13,386 nucleotides of DNA from Candidatus Krumholzibacteriia bacterium. GTDB taxonomy: Bacteria; Krumholzibacteriota; Krumholzibacteriia; LZORAL124-64-63. Each line of letters starts with the position of its first letter. Position 1 is the first letter of the stretch. Positions 1 through 8,900 of the stretch are shown here, in pieces. Under the pieces are notes generated by a model. That model searched no databases and had not been told where the DNA came from. It worked only from the letters and a program-made list of their open reading frames with translations. Position numbers and translations under genes: made by a program. The stretch lies in NCBI GenBank assembly GCA_030590265.1, contig JAUUYW010000054.1, forward strand, positions 1-13,386, written 5' to 3'.

Positions 1-1433
1 ACGGCACGGGCGCCATCATGGCCGTGCCCGGTCAGGATGAACGCGACTGGGAGTTCGCCGAAAAGTTTGATCTGCCCATCGTGCGCACGGTGCAAGTCCC
101 GGATGATTTTGATGGCAAGGCCTACACTGGAGACGGCGTCGCCATCAACAGCGATTTCCTCGATGGCATGGGTGTGGACGAAGCCAAAGCCCGCATGACC
201 GAGTGGCTCGTGGAAAAAGGCCTCGGCGAAGCAGTGGTCAATTTCAAATTGCGCGATTGGCTGTTCAGCCGCCAACGTTACTGGGGCGAACCGTTCCCCC
301 TGCTCAAACTGGCCGATGGAACCACTCGCCTGATGGGGCCCGACGAGCTGCCTTTGACCTTACCGGAAGTGGACAAATACGAACCGGCCGGCACCGGCGA
401 AGGCCCTCTGGCCATGATCGACGAGTGGATGAACATCGACGATCCAGTCAGTGGTCAGAAAGCCGTTCGCGAGAGCAACACCATGCCCCAGTGGGCAGGC
501 AGTTGCTGGTACTACTTGCGCTATCTCGACCCGCGCAACACCGAGGAAGCCTGGTCCAAGGAAAAAGAGAATTACTGGATGCCCGTGGATCTTTATCTCG
601 GCGGCACGGAGCACGCGGTGCTGCATTTGCTGTACGCCCGTTTCTGGCACAAGGTCCTGTTCGACCTGGGTCTTGTTTCCACCAAGGAACCATTCCAGAA
701 ACTGCGCAACCAGGGCATGATCCTGGGTGAAAACGGCGACAAGATGAGCAAGAGCCGCGGCAATGTAGTCAACCCCGACGATGTGATCGCCGATCAGGGT
801 GCCGACGCCCTGCGCCTGTACCTCATGTTCCTCGGCCCCCTGGAACGTGACAAACCCTGGAACACCCAGGGCATCGAAGGTGTGCGCCGTTTCCTCGACC
901 GCGCCTGGCGCCTCTTTGTGGACGACGAAGGTGATTTGCAAACGGCTCTTCAGGACGTGGAGCCCAGCGAAGAAACTCTGCGTCTGCTGCACAAAACCAT
1001 CGACGCGGTGAGCCACATGACCGAAGACCTGCGCTTCAACACCGCCATCAGCCAGATGATGGTCTTTGTCAACGAGATGACCAACCTGGAGGTGCGGCCC
1101 CGCACGGTGTTGGAGCAGTTCCTCAAACTACTGGCTCCTTACGCGCCGCACCTGACCGAAGAAATCTGGTCGCTTTTGGGCCATGATGAAACCATCGCCT
1201 ACGAAAGCTGGCCGGTGGTCGACGAGAAATATCTCGTGGAGGACATGATCACCGTGGCGGTGCAGATCAACGGCAAGCTGCGGGATCAGATTGAGGTGCC
1301 CGCTGATATCGTCGAAGAAGAAATTCGAGAAATGATCGGCGGCCGAAAAAAACTGGAGTCTCACCTGGCGGGCAAGACCATCGTGAAGATGATTTATGTG
1401 CCTGGACGGTTGGTCAACCTGGTGGTGAAGTAA
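1..1433 (+). CDS. leuS: Leucyl-tRNA synthetase, C-terminal 476 residues (5' end outside window)
   Basis: Class I aminoacyl-tRNA synthetase that charges tRNA-Leu with leucine in the cytoplasm. The reading frame is open from base 3, so the gene begins before the window. Visible in order are the end of the CP1 editing domain (GTGAIMAVPGQDERDWEFA, bases 3-59), the catalytic-domain segment SRQRYWGEP, the KMSKS loop at 741-755, the anticodon-binding helical domain, and the C-terminal tRNA-binding domain (VQINGKLRDQIEVPAD). Only GENGD separates QGMIL from KMSKS, so the large leucine-specific insertion seen in the E. coli enzyme is absent, as in the shorter Bacillus-type enzymes. The editing motif reads QDERD where E. 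coli has HDQRD; its conserved aspartate is kept. The gene ends with TAA at 1431-1433, one base before the next start, which suggests co-transcription with the LpxR gene. Confidence 0.97.
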   Translation, partial: GTGAIMAVPGQDERDWEFAEKFDLPIVRTVQVPDDFDGKAYTGDGVAINSDFLDGMGVDEAKARMTEWLVEKGLGEAVVNFKLRDWLFSRQRYWGEPFPLLKLADGTTRLMGPDELPLTLPEVDKYEPAGTGEGPLAMIDEWMNIDDPVSGQKAVRESNTMPQWAGSCWYYLRYLDPRNTEEAWSKEKENYWMPVDLYLGGTEHAVLHLLYARFWHKVLFDLGLVSTKEPFQKLRNQGMILGENGDKMSKSRGNVVNPDDVIADQGADALRLYLMFLGPLERDKPWNTQGIEGVRRFLDRAWRLFVDDEGDLQTALQDVEPSEETLRLLHKTIDAVSHMTEDLRFNTAISQMMVFVNEMTNLEVRPRTVLEQFLKLLAPYAPHLTEEIWSLLGHDETIAYESWPVVDEKYLVEDMITVAVQINGKLRDQIEVPADIVEEEIREMIGGRKKLESHLAGKTIVKMIYVPGRLVNLVVK

Positions 1434-1434
1434 G

Positions 1435-2421
1435 ATGTTTCGGCAGGCTCTATGGTTGTTGGTTTTGACCACGATCCTGATGGGGCCTGCCCTTGCCGAT
1501 GAACCCGGCTCCACCATCTCCCTTCAGTTCGAAAACGATGTGTTGGGAACTGATGATTCCGACCAACACTACACAAATGGTCTGCAACTGTCCTGGCAGT
1601 CGGCCCCCAACGCAGTGCCTTGCCGGCTGGCCAGCTGGGCGCGTCGCAGCATGTTCTTCAATGCCGATGTCACCCTGCATGTCAAAATAGCCCTGGGCCA
1701 AAACCTTTACACTCCCCTTGACATCCAAACCACCGAGTTGGTGCAGGACGATCGTCCCTACGCAGGCTGGTTGCACTCTGATTTCACCCTCATTGGCTGC
1801 ACCGAAGGTTCCATGAATGTGCTGGAAGTATCGGTGGGTGTGGTGGGACCGTCGGCATACGGCGAAGAAATGCAAAAGTGGTTTCACGAAGTTATCGACT
1901 CGCCCGAGCCCATGGGTTGGGACAACCAGCTTCACGATGAATTGGCCTTGTTGGTGGGTTTTGAGCGCCGTTGGCGCAATGTCATCGAGTTGGGTTTTCT
2001 GGGCCTGGAAATCGATCCGGCGCCCCATTTTGATGTGGCCTTGGGAAATGTTTTCACTTACGGCGCGGTGGGAGGGAATCTGCGGTTGGGGCACGGGCTG
2101 TTGGGGGATTTTGGACCGCCCCGGTTGCGGCCTGGACCGCCTGGATCACGGGCTTTCGGTGCCCACAAAGGGATGACCTGGTACTTTTTTGCCGGTGTGG
2201 AAGGACGGGCCATGTTGCAAAATATTTTCCTGGATGGCAATACTTTTGGAACCAGCCATCGAGTGGACAAGGAACCATACGTGGCCGATGCCTGGATTGG
2301 TTGGGCAGTGTCGGTGATGAAGGTGAGGATGGCGGCCAACTACGTGGTGCGCACCAAAGAATTCAAGGGCCAGGACAAGTCGGACCATTTCGGGGCCCTG
2401 ACGTTTTCCGTGGGTTTCTGA
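1435..2421 (+). CDS. Lipid A deacylase, LpxR family (outer-membrane beta-barrel)
   Basis: LpxR-family proteins (formerly DUF2219) are outer-membrane enzymes that remove the 3'-acyloxyacyl group from lipid A in the outer leaflet; Salmonella LpxR is calcium dependent. The 328-residue product has a signal peptide with likely cleavage after ALA (residue 21). Family motifs are FENDV (N34, D35), HYTNG (T47), GQNLYTP, DDRPYAGWL and QKWFHEVIDSPEP (H151). N34, D35, T47 and H151 line up by eye with catalytic or metal residues N9, D10, T34 and H122 of mature Salmonella LpxR, so the enzyme looks intact. The last residue is phenylalanine (FSVGF), the usual BAM-recognised end of an outer-membrane barrel. 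The ATG lies one base after the leuS stop and has no strong ribosome binding site, so translational coupling is plausible. Family placement is firm; activity on this organism's own lipid A is inferred. Confidence 0.88.
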   Translation: MFRQALWLLVLTTILMGPALADEPGSTISLQFENDVLGTDDSDQHYTNGLQLSWQSAPNAVPCRLASWARRSMFFNADVTLHVKIALGQNLYTPLDIQTTELVQDDRPYAGWLHSDFTLIGCTEGSMNVLEVSVGVVGPSAYGEEMQKWFHEVIDSPEPMGWDNQLHDELALLVGFERRWRNVIELGFLGLEIDPAPHFDVALGNVFTYGAVGGNLRLGHGLLGDFGPPRLRPGPPGSRAFGAHKGMTWYFFAGVEGRAMLQNIFLDGNTFGTSHRVDKEPYVADAWIGWAVSVMKVRMAANYVVRTKEFKGQDKSDHFGALTFSVGF

Positions 2422-3354
2422 TCACCCCATGCGCAGCAATTTGCTGGCCACAACCTTGGCCTTGTAAGGCAGACTTTTTCGCCAACGCAGCTGTTTTTTC
2501 AACTCCGGCATGGCATCCATGGCTGCTTTGTAGCCCCGTGCGCGGCAGGCTTCGGCAGCCCCAAAATCAGCCCAGTGAAACTCGGTCACGTTGGGACGGA
2601 TCACAAAATCCGCCTGGGCGCAAATCATTCTGTTGAGGCGCTGCCTGGCGATAGTATTGCTGCGCAAAATCATGTCCAGTCCCGTGGAAAAGGATGTTTC
2701 TTCAAAGGCGGGAATATCCACTGCGATAATAAAATCGGCACCCATTTCCTGGCAGGCTTCGATGGGCACCCTGAAGGGTCCCCCGCCATCGACAATGAGG
2801 CGACCATCATCCTCCAAAGGCGGAAATACTGAAGGAATGGCGCTGCTGGCATAAATTCCATCCACCAAAGCTCCTTCGGTGTACACGACACTTTCACCGG
2901 AGATCAGGTCCAGGGCCACCGTGGCCAGGGGAATCTGGAGATCGGAAAAACTGATGGGTCCAAAGAGCTTGGCCAAGGGCCCGCGCAGTTTGTCTTCGGA
3001 TTGCATATAGGGACGGGTGACGGTTTTGACGGCGATGAGCTTGCGCTGCATAAAATCAAAAATATCCGTCAGGCGTTGTTGAGGGTCTCGGGATCCGTTT
3101 TCATCCTTGGGAAGAAATGGTGCCCAATAGGAAGCAAACTCTTCGTTCCCCACATAGCCACCCAAACGGGCCCACAACTGGGTAGGATCGGGGTTATGGG
3201 CATACAGACCCCCAATGATGGCGCCCATGCTGGTGCCCGCCACCATGTGCCCGCGAATCCCGGCATCTTCCAGGGCTTCCAAAACCCCGGCATGAGCCAG
3301 CCCTCTGGCGCCCCCACTACCCAAAGCCAGGCCAATTTTCAGTCCATTTCCCAT
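2422..3354 (-). CDS. Patatin-like phospholipase (bacterial RssA/NTE type)
   Basis: Serine lipid acyl hydrolase of the patatin family, with no signal peptide and so probably cytoplasmic or on the inner membrane face. Counting from the ATG at 3354 (310 residues), the oxyanion-hole motif GSGGARG is at residues 12-18, the nucleophile elbow GTSMG has Ser42, and the catalytic-dyad Asp is in VDGG at Asp189. A longer reading from a TTG at 3378 exists, but the ATG at 3354 has an AAGGA 10 bases upstream and starts just before the conserved LKIGLALGSGG stretch, so it is preferred. The stop abuts the stop of the convergent LpxR-family gene with zero intergenic bases, leaving no room for a terminator between them. 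The substrate is unknown; phospholipid or lysophospholipid hydrolysis is the usual activity of the family. Confidence 0.9.
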   Translation of the reverse strand: MGNGLKIGLALGSGGARGLAHAGVLEALEDAGIRGHMVAGTSMGAIIGGLYAHNPDPTQLWARLGGYVGNEEFASYWAPFLPKDENGSRDPQQRLTDIFDFMQRKLIAVKTVTRPYMQSEDKLRGPLAKLFGPISFSDLQIPLATVALDLISGESVVYTEGALVDGIYASSAIPSVFPPLEDDGRLIVDGGGPFRVPIEACQEMGADFIIAVDIPAFEETSFSTGLDMILRSNTIARQRLNRMICAQADFVIRPNVTEFHWADFGAAEACRARGYKAAMDAMPELKKQLRWRKSLPYKAKVVASKLLRMG

Positions 3355-3403
3355 GCGCCCGATATCCTTTTGTGACAACGAAATCCCACACCCAGAGCAT
3401 AAT

Positions 3404-3470
3404 CATGGTAGGCCTAACCACCCTCGGATACAACGTTTCTTTGACTGAGGGTGGCCTAGGCCTTAGCATG
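3404..3470. promoter_or_regulatory. Long imperfect inverted repeat in the divergent patatin/TPR intergenic region
   Basis: Left arm 3404-3425 and right arm 3447-3470 pair as CATG, TA, GGCCTA and CCACCCTC blocks, broken by one mismatch and small bulges, around a 21-base loop. The right arm itself contains the perfect 10-bp palindrome GGCCTAGGCC (3453-3462). There is no T-tract on either side and both flanking genes read away from it, so a terminator role is unlikely. An operator for the divergent genes or a structured leader of the patatin mRNA are the main options. Function is inferred. Confidence 0.5.
3405..3433 (-). promoter_or_regulatory. Candidate sigma70 promoter of the patatin gene
   Basis: On the minus strand, TTGTAT (3433-3428) and TACCAT (3410-3405) are separated by 17 bases; each matches the consensus at 4 of 6 positions. 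The spacer is almost entirely the left arm of the inverted repeat. Transcription would start near 3398, giving a leader of about 44 bases. The match is weak and made by eye. Confidence 0.3.
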
Positions 3471-3552
3471 GGTTTTCCTGGAAAATGCAATTGTCATTCC
3501 TATTTCGGGATTAGGCTGAATTATCTGCAGAATGTTCAAAGGATTGTCCAAA

Positions 3553-4527
3553 ATGACTGACAAGCCCCAAGCACCAGAATCTCCTTTCGTGATTGAACGC
3601 CTCATGCGCGACACTCGCCGTGGCCTTGAAGAAGAAGAATTCACCAGCGAAGCGGAATTCCGTGAGAAAATGCATGCTCAAATCGAAAAGGGCATTCTGG
3701 AGAGTCGGTTGGACGATCTGAAGGATCATCCCCAGGAAATGGCCCAGGAGCTGGCCTTTCAGGCTTTCGAAAGCGCCAATTCGGACAGCGCCGATGAATT
3801 GACGCAAAAAGCCCTGACCATCGACCCTGATTGTGTGGATGCCCTGGTCATTCGTGCCTTTCTGGATAGCGAAAACTCAGCCCAACTCATCGAAGCCCTC
3901 GAACACGCCGCCACAAGCGGAGAAACCCGCCTGGGTGAAGACTTTTTCTCCGAGTTCATGGGTGATTTCTGGCCCATGGTGGAAGCCCGCCCTTATCTGC
4001 GCTCCATCAAGCAACTGGCCGAGGTGCTCTGGAATGTGGGCCGCCGCTTCGATGCCGTGGAGAATTACCTGAATTTGCTGGATCTGGACCCTGAGGATCA
4101 CATGGGCAACAGCGTGCTGCTGCTGGGTTGTTATCTGGCCATGGGCGAAGTGCAGCGATCCTGGGACCTGCTGGAGGACTACGACGACGATAGCGCTGTC
4201 TTCCAATGGGGTTGGGTGCTGGTCTTTCTGATGGCCGAAGACCTTTCCGCCGCTGAAGATGCCTTGGAATCGGCCATGGATATCAACCCTCACGTGGCTC
4301 CGCTTCTGCTGGGAATGGGCGAACCCACTGAGGGAAATCCGCCCAGGGTGACCATCGGCAGCCCTGAAGAAGCCCAGGTCACCGTGCAGATTATTGGCGA
4401 CGCCTGGGGGCACAATCCCATGGCGCAGATGTGGTTGCATGGGGAACTGGTGAAAATGGGCTTGATCAACATTGATGATGAGGATAAATTTGGCGGCAAT
4501 GATCCGGGCGATGCACCGGTGCACTGA
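3553..4527 (+). CDS. Tetratricopeptide-repeat (TPR) protein, function unknown
   Basis: A 324-residue soluble protein with no signal peptide or membrane segment. The N-terminal 60 residues are charged and helical. TPR-like helical hairpins follow at about 66-97, 151-184 and 214-247, each ending near a xxDP or xNPH turn (TIDPDC, DLDPED, DINPHV). The segment FWPMVEARPYLRS followed by a helix and GRRFDAVENYLNLLDLDPED resembles a recurrent bacterial protein family in which a 'xETRPYMRA' segment precedes TPRs; I know no established role for it. The ATG at 3553 has AAAGGA nine bases upstream and is preferred over an in-frame ATG at 3532, whose coding stretch would contain that site. The last 20 or so residues are encoded in the region overlapped by the convergent HNH gene. 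TPRs usually mediate protein-protein contacts. Confidence 0.75.
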   Translation: MTDKPQAPESPFVIERLMRDTRRGLEEEEFTSEAEFREKMHAQIEKGILESRLDDLKDHPQEMAQELAFQAFESANSDSADELTQKALTIDPDCVDALVIRAFLDSENSAQLIEALEHAATSGETRLGEDFFSEFMGDFWPMVEARPYLRSIKQLAEVLWNVGRRFDAVENYLNLLDLDPEDHMGNSVLLLGCYLAMGEVQRSWDLLEDYDDDSAVFQWGWVLVFLMAEDLSAAEDALESAMDINPHVAPLLLGMGEPTEGNPPRVTIGSPEEAQVTVQIIGDAWGHNPMAQMWLHGELVKMGLINIDDEDKFGGNDPGDAPVH

Positions 4528-5611
4528 ATTGTCCCACTGAATCATCCCAACGGTAGATTGCCGGGGGAGATTTCACCATCAAGTTCAAATCATGGTCATG
4601 GATTCGCTGGTGACAGGCACTGCAGAACGCTCCCAAATTGGACATCTCATTGCTCCCGCCTTGGCTGCGGGGTGTGAAATGATGAATCTCCAGGAACCTT
4701 GTGTTATTGCACCCAGGTGTTTGGCATTGATGGCGGGCTTTGGCCAATACTTTTCGTCTGGTTGCCGGCGGGATTGAAGTTGTGTTGCGGCCCTCCGGGG
4801 TTGAGGTCTGACAATCGCATTGATAGCGTTCAAAGTCTGTTTTTCCTATTTCCAATTCGCCTTGACTCGTTTGTATTGTTGACGATTCGCACTCGGGGCA
4901 ATGGTGGATGTGGATTTGGGCAGGTGGTCTTGAACAGCTGGAATGATCCTCCCGGGGGGAGATATTTTGAGAGTTGTTATCCAAAAAAGACTCCATGATT
5001 TCAAGGAGGGCTTCCACCTTTTCAGGTGAAACATGGCCCTGTTTGCCAATGCATTCCCAGGCCTTTTCGTAGCGGGCAAACTGGCTGGGAGTCATTTCCA
5101 GGTTCACTCGAACCGGAATCACAGCGGCCGGAGTTTTTCTTTTGGCCGGTGGAAGGAAAGACGGTTGTCGGGCGGCGGTTTCTTTGGCCTCCTGTTTGGC
5201 CCGCCGCACTTCTTCTTCCACCTTTAACCGGGAATTTTCCTTGGCGAATTTTGCCCATACTTCTTCAGTTTTTTCATCGGCCACATCGACAATCAAGCGG
5301 CCTTTGGTATAGCCTAATTCTCCTTTTCTGAGTGACTTTTTCAGGTGGGGAAGTTTTTCCAGTTTTTTTGTCAGTTTGATGTAGTCTCCAATTTTTGAGT
5401 TGCCAAAACCGAGCTCCTGCCGGGCGTATTGATTGATCGAACTGAAACCCAGCTCTAGATACAATTTCCGCTGGAGGATTTCCCCAAACCACTCGAGGGA
5501 GCATTGGTGGGCCTGATCTTTGATTTCCAGAGCAGATTTCAATGCGGAATCCACTTTATGAGCCGGTTGATCAGGTTGGAATCCAAGCTGGAAGTCGCTT
5601 TTTGAATTCAT
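4466..5611 (-). CDS. HNH-endonuclease family protein with helical N-terminus and zinc-ribbon-like region
   Basis: 381 residues. The N-terminal half is charged and helical (DUF222-like arrangement, including KSLRKGELGYTKGRLI). A CPEC...CDC cluster (C238, C241, C265, C267) resembles a small zinc ribbon. The C-terminal HNH domain, about 280-345, contains SIPPATRRKVL, C296-x4-C301, IHHFTPRSQGG (H310, H311), N325 and CSACH (C330, C333, H334), so the metal-binding and catalytic residues are present. Known proteins of this shape occur in several bacterial phyla, often in multiple copies per genome; their targets are mostly unknown. The start has AAAGGA seven bases upstream. The last 20 residues overlap the TPR gene antisense. 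A hand count of 4861-4980 gives about 49% GC against 61% at the window start, consistent with later acquisition. It could be a nuclease of a mobile unit or a domesticated copy. Confidence 0.85.
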   Translation of the reverse strand: MNSKSDFQLGFQPDQPAHKVDSALKSALEIKDQAHQCSLEWFGEILQRKLYLELGFSSINQYARQELGFGNSKIGDYIKLTKKLEKLPHLKKSLRKGELGYTKGRLIVDVADEKTEEVWAKFAKENSRLKVEEEVRRAKQEAKETAARQPSFLPPAKRKTPAAVIPVRVNLEMTPSQFARYEKAWECIGKQGHVSPEKVEALLEIMESFLDNNSQNISPREDHSSCSRPPAQIHIHHCPECESSTIQTSQGELEIGKTDFERYQCDCQTSTPEGRNTTSIPPATRRKVLAKARHQCQTPGCNNTRFLEIHHFTPRSQGGSNEMSNLGAFCSACHQRIHDHDLNLMVKSPPAIYRWDDSVGQFSAPVHRPDHCRQIYPHHQC

Positions 5612-5693
5612 GGAAATGTCCTTTAATTTGGAGGTGCTCCGGAAGTATCAGGAGGTTCAAATAAAGATACACGAAAAGAAGGCGAAAAGCAAG

Positions 5694-5722
5694 GTAATAT
5701 GTAGTAAAAAATGGTATTACAA
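5694..5722 (-). promoter_or_regulatory. Candidate sigma70 promoter of the HNH gene
   Basis: On the minus strand, TTGTAA (5722-5717) and TATTAC (5699-5694) are separated by exactly 17 bases, each with 4 of 6 consensus matches, in strongly AT-rich DNA. The predicted transcript start is near 5687, giving a leader of about 75 bases before the ATG at 5611. Confidence 0.4.
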
Positions 5723-5785
5723 ACATTTTTTTTATCGGAACTACCCTAAAACCGTCGCAAATTGCAAACGAAAGGCTTCTTCAAC

Positions 5786-5815
5786 TTTCCAGAAGAGGGC
5801 TTTTTGTGTTATAAT
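5786..5815 (+). promoter_or_regulatory. Candidate sigma70 promoter of the subtilisin-like protease gene
   Basis: A perfect TATAAT at 5810-5815 is preceded after 18 bases by TTTCCA at 5786-5791 (4 of 6 matches to TTGACA). The predicted start near 5822 gives a leader of about 89 bases. The surrounding 5640-5870 is visibly AT-rich compared with the coding DNA. This promoter is back-to-back with that of the HNH gene, and I see no other gene in 5612-5910. Confidence 0.5.
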
Positions 5816-5910
5816 TATTACAATGAGGCACTTTCGAATTCTCATTCTTTTTTATACCATGGTGCCCAATAATGCCATTGCATTTTGTCTCGGCCATTCC
5901 AGGAGAAATC

Positions 5911-8900
5911 ATGTTGCTGTTTCGTTCCTTACGCTTTGTCTTTCTTACCAGCCTGATATGTTTTTCCCTGATCAGCACCGTAGCTATGGCCGCCGATCAA
6001 CCAACAATCAGCCCCCGTTTGCAGCTGGCCCTCGGCGACAATGATTTCGCCTGGCGCAATGCTGATGGCAGCCTCACGATTTGGGTTTTCTTCCAGGACA
6101 AAGGTTATGAAGGTGTGGCTCTGGAAACTGCTTTGGATGAAGCCGAAGCCGGGTTGAGCGAAAGGGCGGCTTGGCGTCGAGCCAAAGTTACACCGCCCGG
6201 AGAACGTCTGGTCAATGCAGGCGATTTGCCCGTGAACCCATCCTACCTGCAACAGGTCAAAGCCACGGGGGCGAAGCTCCGCCGGGAAAGCCGTTGGTTG
6301 AATGCCGCCAGTTTCGAGGTCACCGATGCCCAGGTGCGCGCACTGTCCGCTTTGCCATTCGTGCGCAAAACCGACCTGGTGGCCCGCTTCCAGCATCGGC
6401 CCATACCTTCGGATGATCCTGTGCCCGGCGATGATGCTGACAAAGCTGAAGATTCTTCCCTCTGGACCATCAACTACGGCGGCAACCTGGCCGCCATGGA
6501 ACAGGCCGGTGTGCCCGCCGTGCACGAAATTGGATTCAACGGGCAGGGTGTGATCATCGGTATTTTGGACACCGGATTCCATACCTCTCACGAGGCTCTG
6601 GCCGGTATCCCGGTGTTGGGAACCTACGATTTTGTGAATGACGACGAGAATGTGGACAACGAACCAGGCGATCCAAGTAATAGCAAAGACCACGGCACCA
6701 TGACCATGTCCACGGTCATGGGCAACATGTCCGGCCAACTGGTGGCGCCCGCTTTTGGCGCCTCGGTGGTGCTGGCCAAAACCGAAGATGTTTCCCAGGA
6801 AGTTCCCATCGAAGAAGACCAGTGGGTGGCCGGTCTGGAGTGGGTCGAAACGTTTGGCGTGGACATCGTTTCTTCGTCCCTGGGTTATAACGACTGGTAT
6901 GAATTCAGTGACATGGACGGGAACACTGCCGTGACCACCATCGCTGCCGATCTGGCCGCCGGTCGTGGCATTGTCGTGGTCAACAGCGCTGGCAACGAAC
7001 GCGGAAATTCCTGGAATCACATCATTGCCCCGGCCGATGGCGACAGCGTGATCACTGTGGGGGCTGTGGATTCATCCAATAATATCAGTTCCTTTTCATC
7101 ACCTGGCCCTTCTTATGATGGCCGCATCAAACCCGATGTTTCAGCCCTGGGTGTGAGCAACACCGTGGCCGATCCCAATGACGACAATGGTTACCGCACC
7201 GCCTCGGGAACCAGCTTCAGCTGCCCGCTGACCAGTGGCGTGGCTGCCTTGGTCCTTTCCCGTGCTCCAAGCCTGACCCCCATGCAAGTGCGCGAGGCCT
7301 TGCGAGAAACCGCCAGCATGGCCGATAATCCCAACAACGATTATGGCTGGGGCATCATCAATGCTTTCGAAGCTGTCCGATATTTCGGGCCAAACCTGAC
7401 TCACACACCTCTCAGTGATACCGAGAGCACCGGCACTCCGTACAACGTCAGCTCCGTGATCACCGATCGTGTGGGACTGGACACCGCCAATCTTTTTTAT
7501 CGCCTCGACAGTGGCTCCTGGCAGCAGGTGGCCATGATTTCCACCGGCGAAGCGGACACCTATGCCGCGGATATTCCCGGCCAAAGCGCTGGTGTGGTGG
7601 TGGACTATTATCTGGCCGCCGCCAGCACCAATGGCGTGGCCACCAATCTGCCTTTCCTGGCCCCAACCGATTATTTCACCTTCCACGTTGGGCCTGATGT
7701 GACACCACCGGTGTTGATTCACACCACCCTGATTGATCAGGCTCTTATTGCCTGGCCACCCACTGTGCGGTGTGTTGCCAGCGATAATCTTGGGCTCAAC
7801 AGTGTCGATTTTTTCTTTCAGCTCAACGATGGTTCGCTCTTGGGACCGTACTTTTTCAACGATGATGGAGATGACAATTTCTCCCTGGTCTTCCCCTTGT
7901 CAGCCGACGAAATCCAGGTTGGGGACAGCATCCAGTACATCATCATCGCCACGGATTTGGCTGAAATAATGAACCAAACAGTGAACAGTCCCAACTCGTT
8001 CACAATCATCGATGCCCTGGGTGTGGCGCTGGTTCTGGACGATGGTTCAGCCCTGAAGTCGGACAGCAAATATGGCCCTGACAAGCAGCCGATGCTGGCG
8101 CGCGACGGCGGGAAATCCAGCGCCACGAAAATGGCCGGCTGGCTCGTGGATGCTGGTTTCGTTGTGGATGTGATGCCCGCTCAGGACGCCACACTCGAAG
8201 ACTTCCAGCCTTATCAGATGGTGGTGCTATCCGCTGGTGACAACGCAAATCCCGTGGAGACAGTTGCAATACGCGAGGCTTTGCAAAGCTGGGCCAGCAC
8301 CGGTGGTAAACTTCTCATTGAAGGCGGGGAAATCGGTTACGATGCCCTGTCCAATCCCGGCTACCCGGACTTTGCCTCCCAGGTGCTCCATTCCTTGCAG
8401 TGGGAAAGCGATGTTGCCGGTGATCTGGAAATCGCCTCAGGAATGGAAAACCATCCTTTGCTCAATATTCCCAACCTCATCGACCAGGTGGTGGACCTGG
8501 CCTACACCGGTTATGGTGACCAGGATGCCATGAAGCCGGCCGCGGATGCTTTTACTGTCATGACCACCTCAGCCTATCCCAACGATGCGGGCATTCTGGT
8601 GTACGACGACAATCCTTCGCCTCAGGCGGCCCAGATCGTTTATTTTGCCTTCAACGTGGCGGCCATTGTTGGCGATGCCGGTGAACATTTGACCCTGAAC
8701 GCCGCCCAGTACCTGCTGGCCACCGAGGCTGGGCCCACATCATCCTTGTCGGGCACGGTGACGTTGGCTGGTGAAGTGGATCACTCTGGAGTGCTGGTTT
8801 CGGCGGGGTCCGGTCACAGCACCTTATCCGCCGCCGACGGCAGCTGGAACATTGCCGATCTCTACGGATCCATCTACTCCCTGAATTTCAGCAAGGACGA

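Noticed and set aside
360..1016. Long minus-strand open frame (218 codons) opposite leuS.
   Set aside because: It lies entirely antisense to a clearly recognised leuS frame and has no recognisable motif; high-GC genes often leave such open antisense frames.
3472..3486. Small dyad TTTTCC-T-GGAAAA upstream of the TPR gene.
   Set aside because: It is short and AT-rich, no -10/-35 pair could be placed beside it, and it is likely to occur by chance.
4466..5611. Possible toxin-antitoxin or restriction system built around the HNH protein.
   Set aside because: No partner gene (methylase, antitoxin or immunity protein) is present; the neighbours are a TPR protein and a secreted protease.
5771..5805. 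Weak hairpin followed by TTTTT before the subtilase promoter, resembling a terminator.
   Set aside because: The stem is only five bases plus a bulged four-base extension, and no plus-strand gene ends upstream of it.
5823..6044. Short plus-strand frame starting MRHFRILILFYTM just after the candidate TATAAT, looking like a hydrophobic leader peptide.
   Set aside because: It has no ribosome binding site and overlaps the start and signal peptide of the well-supported protease gene in another frame.
5929..7020. Minus-strand open frame of 363 codons opposite the protease.
   Set aside because: It is a shadow of the protease catalytic region, with no motif or ribosome binding site.
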